The notes beneath the pieces are model-generated. The model was not told the origin of the DNA, searched no databases, and saw only the letters and a program-made list of their open reading frames with translations. Source: Sulfurimonas sp. SAG-AH-194-L11 (GTDB taxonomy: Bacteria > Campylobacterota > Campylobacteria > Campylobacterales > Sulfurimonadaceae). Taken from it: a stretch of 39,940 bases of DNA. Positions 35,757-39,940 of this stretch are shown one piece after another (within the stretch, counting starts at the first letter, position 1; every line of letters starts with the position of its first letter). A program made the translations under genes and the position numbers. The DNA lies in contig NZ_JAEMVB010000016.1 of assembly GCF_029215995.1 (NCBI RefSeq), positions 1 through 39,940 of the forward strand, given 5' to 3'.

Positions 35757-36760
35757 TTGTAGCCATTAGGATTGTTTGATTGCCATCTCCAGCTATCTTC
35801 ACACATCTCATTTAAATCTTTTTTCGCCTGCCAACCAAGAACTTCTTTAGCATAAGATGGATCAGCAAAACAAGCAGCTATATCTCCAGGACGTCTAGCT
35901 GTGATTTTATAGGGTACATTTTTACCAGAAGCCTTCTCAAACGCCGTGACCATTTCAAGAACAGAGTAACCATTTCCTGTACCTAAGTTAACAGTTAAAA
36001 CATCTTTTAGAGCACCTATCTTTTGAAGTGAGTTTACATGACCCTGCGCTAAGTCAACTACATGGATATAGTCTCGAACGCCAGTTCCATCAGGTGTATC
36101 GTAATCATCTCCAAAAACACTTAAAAATTCGCGTTTGCCAACAGCAGTTTGAGCGATAAATGGCATAAGGTTATTAGGTTTACCATTAGGGTCTTCACCG
36201 ATGGTACCACTTTTATGGGCTCCAACAGGGTTGAAGTATCTAAGGATGACTACTTTAAATGCATTATCCGCTCTATAGACATCTCTGAGTATCTCTTCTA
36301 TAAAAAGTTTTGTTCTACCATATGGATTTGTGCATGAGAGCGGAAAGTCCTCTTTTATAGGAGTAGTATGAGGATCACCATAGACAGTGGCTGAAGAGCT
36401 AAAGACTATCTTTTTACACTTATACTCTTGCATAACTTCTAAAAGCACTAAGGTTCCATTGATATTGTTGTCATAGTATTTTAGAGGTAACTCAACAGAT
36501 TCACCAACAGCTTTCAGTCCAGCAAAATGGATAACAGAATCTATTGCATATGTGCTAAAAACTTTTTGCATATCCTCTTTTGAGCGAATATCGCCCTCTA
36601 TAAACTTTATCTTTTTGTTTATAATCTTTTCTACTCGTCTGAGACTCTCTTGTGATGAGTTACAAAGGTTATCAAAGACAACAAAGTCAAATCCCGCTTC
36701 ATCTAATGCTATACAAGTATGTGAACCGATATATCCAGCTCCCCCTGTTACTAATACCAT
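35753..36760 (-). CDS. galE: UDP-glucose/UDP-GlcNAc 4-epimerase
   Basis: 335 residues. GGAGYIGSHT binds NAD, SSATVYG supplies the Ser and PYGRTK the Tyr-X3-Lys of the short-chain dehydrogenase active site. Near the C-terminus, RRPGDIAACFAD aligns with E. coli GalE RRPGDLPAYWAD, so Cys297 takes the place of Tyr299. A small residue there is the known feature of epimerases that also accept UDP-GlcNAc/UDP-GalNAc (as in human GALE). It may therefore supply UDP-GalNAc for Pel. AAGGAG precedes the ATG and a minus-strand TATAAT lies ~27 bp upstream. Convergent with pelA; the stops overlap. Confidence 0.93.
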   Translation of the reverse strand: MVLVTGGAGYIGSHTCIALDEAGFDFVVFDNLCNSSQESLRRVEKIINKKIKFIEGDIRSKEDMQKVFSTYAIDSVIHFAGLKAVGESVELPLKYYDNNINGTLVLLEVMQEYKCKKIVFSSSATVYGDPHTTPIKEDFPLSCTNPYGRTKLFIEEILRDVYRADNAFKVVILRYFNPVGAHKSGTIGEDPNGKPNNLMPFIAQTAVGKREFLSVFGDDYDTPDGTGVRDYIHVVDLAQGHVNSLQKIGALKDVLTVNLGTGNGYSVLEMVTAFEKASGKNVPYKITARRPGDIAACFADPSYAKEVLGWQAKKDLNEMCEDSWRWQSNNPNGYN

Positions 36761-36786
36761 AGATACTCCTTTTTAATAATGCTTTT

Positions 36787-36810
36787 ATTATACTGCTAAT
36801 ATACTTAGGA
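36787..36810. promoter_or_regulatory. Overlapping divergent promoters of galE and the ppiC-like gene
   Basis: ATTATA at 36787-36792 reads TATAAT on the minus strand (galE). TATACT at 36789-36794 is a plus-strand -10 candidate, so the two boxes overlap. AGGA (36807-36810) directly abuts the ATG of the plus-strand gene, leaving a very short leader. Confidence 0.4.
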
Positions 36811-37629
36811 ATGATAAAATTATTACAAGAACCATTAGTAAGTTTTTTACTATTAGGTTTTATTTTGTATCTCTATTATACAAATGTTGCACAAGATGAT
36901 GTGAGTGAAGATACAAAAGTAGAGATAAGTGTTACTCCCTATGAAATACAAACACTTAAAAAAGAGTATACAAAGAAGTATGATAAGAAGATAAGTGAAG
37001 AGGAACTGACTCTTTATATACAAGATCTTTATAGACAAAAGGTTCTTTTAGAAGAATCTATACGATTAAACCTTCATAAAAGTGATACTCTTATAGTAAA
37101 AAGACTTGTTGAAAAAATGGAGTTTATCTTACTTGGCAGTGTAGAGTATACCGAACCAAGCGAAACACAACTATATGAGTACTATATGAAAAATATAGAG
37201 GATTACTCAGAGCTTAAGAGAGTCAGTTTTGTGCATATATATTTTTCAGATGTAGCAAAGATGAATGTACTTTATAATTTGGCTCGTTTTGGTAGTTTAA
37301 GTCCTAGTGGAGTAAAAAATTTTGGTGAGCCATTTCAAGGCTCTTTATCTTATAGAAATATCTCATATCAGCAAGTACAAAAAAAGTTTGGAAAATACTT
37401 TGCATCAAAACTATTTAAGTTGAAAAAGGGTGTATGGCATAAAGGTTTACATTCAAAGTATGGAGTACACCTTGTCTATATAACTGATAAGATAAGTACT
37501 CACCCTTATAAGTTTGATGAGGTAGAAGCAAGGGTTTACGATGACTACTTAGCTCAAAGAACAGATAAGATAATAAAAAAAGCATATAAAGATATTTTAC
37601 AAAACTATAACTTGGGTGAACAAAAGTAA
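36811..37629 (+). CDS. PpiC-like (parvulin-type) peptidyl-prolyl isomerase
   Basis: 272 residues. An N-terminal membrane segment (~8-24) anchors it in the inner membrane. A SurA-N-like helical part follows (SEEELTLYIQDLYRQKVLLEESI), then a parvulin domain (~135-230) with RVSFVHIYFSD, FGEPFQGSL, FKLKKGVWHKGLHSKYGVHLVYI. This arrangement is often seen directly before HupE/UreJ-like genes, and here too it overlaps one by 14 bp. Probably assists folding of a periplasmic or membrane partner. The ribosome site is abnormally close to the ATG. Confidence 0.85.
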   Translation: MIKLLQEPLVSFLLLGFILYLYYTNVAQDDVSEDTKVEISVTPYEIQTLKKEYTKKYDKKISEEELTLYIQDLYRQKVLLEESIRLNLHKSDTLIVKRLVEKMEFILLGSVEYTEPSETQLYEYYMKNIEDYSELKRVSFVHIYFSDVAKMNVLYNLARFGSLSPSGVKNFGEPFQGSLSYRNISYQQVQKKFGKYFASKLFKLKKGVWHKGLHSKYGVHLVYITDKISTHPYKFDEVEARVYDDYLAQRTDKIIKKAYKDILQNYNLGEQK

Positions 37630-38599
37630 CTCTATGATATATAAATTATTTTTACTTTGCTCTGTAATTATCTCTTTAAATGCACATCAGACAGGACTCT
37701 CTTATATAGAGCTAAAAGAACTGCAATCACATAAAATAGAGGTAGTTTATAAAAAGCCTCTCTCAGATAAAAAGGGCAAAGATATTACTATTAGGTATCC
37801 ACTTTCTTGTGAAAATATCGTAGAGCAAGATATCAAAATAAGTAATGGATTTATCATTAATAAGTACACTTTATGGTGTGGAAAAAAAGGTTTGATAGGT
37901 GAGCGAATATGGATAGATGGACTTATTTCTAAGGATAGAGGGGTTCTCATTCGTTATGAAAAGGGTGAGACAGTTATAAACTCTCTACTGAGAGATAGAA
38001 CACCTTTTATACATATAAGCCAAAAGAGTTCAAAATTTGATTTTTTTATTGAGTATTTAGAACTTGGCTTTTTTCATATATTAAGTGGTTATGATCACCT
38101 TTTATTTGTGCTCTCTTTACTTTTACTAGCAAAGCGGATGAAACAGCTTCTTTTTGCTATTACAGCATTTACTTTATCCCACTCTATTACACTTGCCTTT
38201 GGTATGTTTGGAGTTATCAGTGTTGGTGTTGCATATATTGAAGCTATGATAGCATTAAGTATACTTTTTTTAGCCAGAGAGTTACTCTCTAAAAGTGATA
38301 GTTTTACAAAAAAACATATAGGAGTAGTAGCATTTATCTTTGGACTTTTACACGGTTTTGGTTTTTCAAGTGCCCTTAAAAGTATAGGTCTCCCTCAAGA
38401 TGAAATACCCCTCTCTTTATTCGCTTTTAATGTAGGTATTGAGTCTGGACAGCTGCTTTTTATCGCTCTTGTCGGGAGTGTACTATTACAATTAAAAAAG
38501 TATGTTCCCATTTTAGATATATACTTTCGTAAAATAGCACCCTATTTTATAGGAATGCTTTCATCGTATTGGCTTATAGATAGGGTAGTGAGTTTTTAA
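37616..38599 (+). CDS. HupE/UreJ-family membrane protein
   Basis: 327 residues from GTG at 37616 (overlapping the ppiC-like gene); ATG at 37634 is an alternative start just before the signal peptide. A periplasmic N-terminal domain (~25-135, with AHQTGLSYIEL) is followed by about six membrane segments carrying the family signatures GFFHILSGYDHLLFVL, TLSHSITLAFG and LLHGFGFSSAL, rich in His. HupE/UreJ proteins are linked to nickel or other metal handling, but members with a large periplasmic domain are mostly uncharacterised. No hydrogenase or urease gene lies in the window. Confidence 0.85.
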   Translation: MNKSNSMIYKLFLLCSVIISLNAHQTGLSYIELKELQSHKIEVVYKKPLSDKKGKDITIRYPLSCENIVEQDIKISNGFIINKYTLWCGKKGLIGERIWIDGLISKDRGVLIRYEKGETVINSLLRDRTPFIHISQKSSKFDFFIEYLELGFFHILSGYDHLLFVLSLLLLAKRMKQLLFAITAFTLSHSITLAFGMFGVISVGVAYIEAMIALSILFLARELLSKSDSFTKKHIGVVAFIFGLLHGFGFSSALKSIGLPQDEIPLSLFAFNVGIESGQLLFIALVGSVLLQLKKYVPILDIYFRKIAPYFIGMLSSYWLIDRVVSF

Positions 38600-39153
38600 A
38601 AAAGAGTTGCTTGAAGTGCTTTGAGTTTAAAACTTCTTCTGTGGATAGGAGAGTAACCATGCTTCTTTATCATCTCTACATGAAATGCAGTACCATAGCC
38701 CTTATGTCTCTCAAATCCATACTCAGGATAAAGTTTTGCATCACGAATAATATTTCTATCATGTGTCACCTTAGCGAGAATAGATGCGGCACTTACCTCG
38801 GCAATCTTACCATCAGCTTTTACCATAGTTTCTAAGCCAGTAACTCCAAAAGTAGTATTACCATCAAAAAGATAAGAGTCGGCGTTTAGATGCTCTTTTA
38901 TCTCTAAGAGTGCCCGAGTCATACATTTAGATATACCAAACTCATCTACTTCTTGCGGAGAGATTACTACTATATGGTTTTGGGTATTTGGGTGTATTTC
39001 ATCAAAAAGTTTAAATCTCTGTTTCTCACTAATTTTTTTGGAGTCATTTAGTCCTGCTATATTTGTGTGAGGAAGAAACAGACATCCTGCTACAACTAAA
39101 TCTCCAGCAATTGGTCCGCGACCAGCCTCATCAATTCCGCATAAAATTTTCAA
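38596..39153 (-). CDS. rnhB: Ribonuclease HII
   Basis: 185 residues, usual length. GIDEAGRGPIAG provides the first catalytic Asp-Glu pair, SYLFDGN the third acidic residue, and SILAKVTHD the fourth. It cleaves RNA in RNA-DNA hybrids and starts removal of misincorporated ribonucleotides in DNA. Its stop overlaps that of the convergent HupE-like gene; it begins 1 bp after the ATPase gene on the same strand, so the two are likely co-transcribed. Confidence 0.96.
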   Translation of the reverse strand: MKILCGIDEAGRGPIAGDLVVAGCLFLPHTNIAGLNDSKKISEKQRFKLFDEIHPNTQNHIVVISPQEVDEFGISKCMTRALLEIKEHLNADSYLFDGNTTFGVTGLETMVKADGKIAEVSAASILAKVTHDRNIIRDAKLYPEYGFERHKGYGTAFHVEMIKKHGYSPIHRRSFKLKALQATLF

Positions 39154-39154
39154 A

Positions 39155-39940
39155 TTAATCTCCTAAAGCCCAGATATCAAAGGGTATAATCTCAACACTT
39201 GAGAATGGGTGTGAAATTGTACTCTCTTTATTCATACTAATGGCAATTATCTTTTTGATAGAGTGGGTAAATATAAAAGCTTCTATGCTTTCAAGTTTTT
39301 TAAAGAGACGCCGCTCATCAACAAAAGGTTTACATAAAATAATAGTCTCACTTGAGGGGAGATAGAAGTCTATCTCATCATCAAAGTAACATTCAGTTCC
39401 AGATTTGAGTAGTTCTAAAAAAATCATATTTTCAAAAAGTCTCCCAAAATTCTTCTCAGTACTAAGAGCTGACTTTAAAGAGGTGTCGCAAAGATAGACT
39501 TTTTTAGTTGCTTTGGGTGCATTAAATTTTTGTAGTAGATGAATATAGTTTTTATTGACTAATCCATCATAAGATTTATAGAGTTTATCCTTAGAGATTT
39601 TACGCGAGCTCTTGAGTCTTTCATATATAGTAAATGCAGAGAGCTTTTGTGACATGAACTTTGCACATAAGCAGAGTATGTCAAACTCTACATCATCTAA
39701 GCTATATTTTAGTAAATGCTGTATGCTTAGATTTCTTTCATCTGCACTTATCTTATGCATAAAAGCAAATCCTCCAAGTTGAAAAAAGTGGTTGAGTGCT
39801 GATGAATCATACTTATGCTCATAGGCTAAGAACTCTTCATAATCAAGAGGATAGAGTTGCAAGGGTATGAGTACATCTACTTCAATAGCTAACTCAGTTG
39901 TGATGATAAGTTGAGAAACATTAACAAAGTTGATACTCTC
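39155..39940 (-). CDS. AAA ATPase with DUF4143-like C-terminal domain, 5' end beyond window
   Basis: 262 in-frame codons reach the window edge without a plausible natural start; an internal TTG at 39862 should not be taken as the start. The visible part is the C-terminal half. IPLQLYPLDYEEFLAYE matches the LxPLxFxEFL motif that follows the ATPase core in AAA_14/DUF4143 proteins. A winged-helix-like region follows (ILCLCAKFMSQKLSAFTIYERL), then a nuclease-like fold (GRLFENMIFLELLKSG, DDEIDFYLP). The Walker motifs would lie outside the window. Function of this family is unsettled. Confidence 0.75.
   Translation of the reverse strand, partial: ESINFVNVSQLIITTELAIEVDVLIPLQLYPLDYEEFLAYEHKYDSSALNHFFQLGGFAFMHKISADERNLSIQHLLKYSLDDVEFDILCLCAKFMSQKLSAFTIYERLKSSRKISKDKLYKSYDGLVNKNYIHLLQKFNAPKATKKVYLCDTSLKSALSTEKNFGRLFENMIFLELLKSGTECYFDDEIDFYLPSSETIILCKPFVDERRLFKKLESIEAFIFTHSIKKIIAISMNKESTISHPFSSVEIIPFDIWALGD

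Noticed and set aside
39155..39862. Complete 235-residue gene starting at TTG 39862
   Set aside because: The frame stays open to the window edge and the upstream residues continue the AAA_14/DUF4143 pattern, so it is a partial gene.

Overview
The window reads as chromosomal DNA of a Campylobacterota (epsilonproteobacterial) bacterium, most likely a Sulfurimonas/Sulfurovum-type chemolithotroph. The grounds are strong AT richness, T-rich -10-only promoters, a petABC cytochrome bc1 set with a diheme cytochrome c, and family variants typical of that group. This taxonomic call is inference from gene content. No rRNA, tRNA, CRISPR array, insertion sequence or prophage was seen. Both edges cut genes: an exported repeat protein at the left and a DUF4143-type ATPase at the right.

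Layout. 1-2063 (minus): two paralogous exported proteins, the left one with a nearly identical internal duplication. 2223-3425: an MltC-like lytic transglycosylase. 3552-6253: petABC. 6377-7486: an RDD membrane protein and, divergent from it, a small lipoprotein. 7551-14908: molybdenum-cofactor genes (moaA, moaD, moaE and two moeA paralogues) interleaved with queE, queD and an ArnT-like glycosyltransferase. 14993-35756: one continuous, mostly overlapping 20.8-kb array that is an unusual Pel exopolysaccharide operon. 35753-36760 (minus): galE. 36811-38599: PpiC-like and HupE/UreJ-like proteins. 38596-39940 (minus): rnhB and the ATPase fragment.

The Pel locus is the main interest. The recognisable core is pelC-D-E-F-G, a pelB that appears split in two, and two pelA genes. 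PelD carries an apparent c-di-GMP I-site. PelF is the cytoplasmic glycosyltransferase and PelE/PelG the inner-membrane export parts. PelC and the PelB barrel form the outer-membrane exit, and the PelA proteins process the polymer in the periplasm. One PelA keeps both the hydrolase and deacetylase active-site motifs; the other keeps only the deacetylase motifs. Four genes not found in the textbook pelABCDEFG operon precede this core: an exported helix-hairpin-helix (ComEA-like) DNA-binding protein, a CotH-family lipoprotein, a fusion of a PycTM-like (DUF5706) membrane domain to a DUF3616-like beta-propeller, and a SPOR + Lys/Arg-rich helix + porin protein. The SPOR-like module of the last recurs at the N-terminus of PelB. 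The convergent galE encodes a Cys at the position of E. coli Tyr299, which predicts UDP-GlcNAc/UDP-GalNAc epimerisation and fits the GalNAc-rich composition known for Pel.

Other points of interest: the second pelA appears to start at a rare ATT codon; two structured intergenic elements share a core sequence; and the mltC divergent promoter region holds two GACA-N5-TGTC inverted repeats. All functional assignments are from reading motifs by eye; no database search was run.
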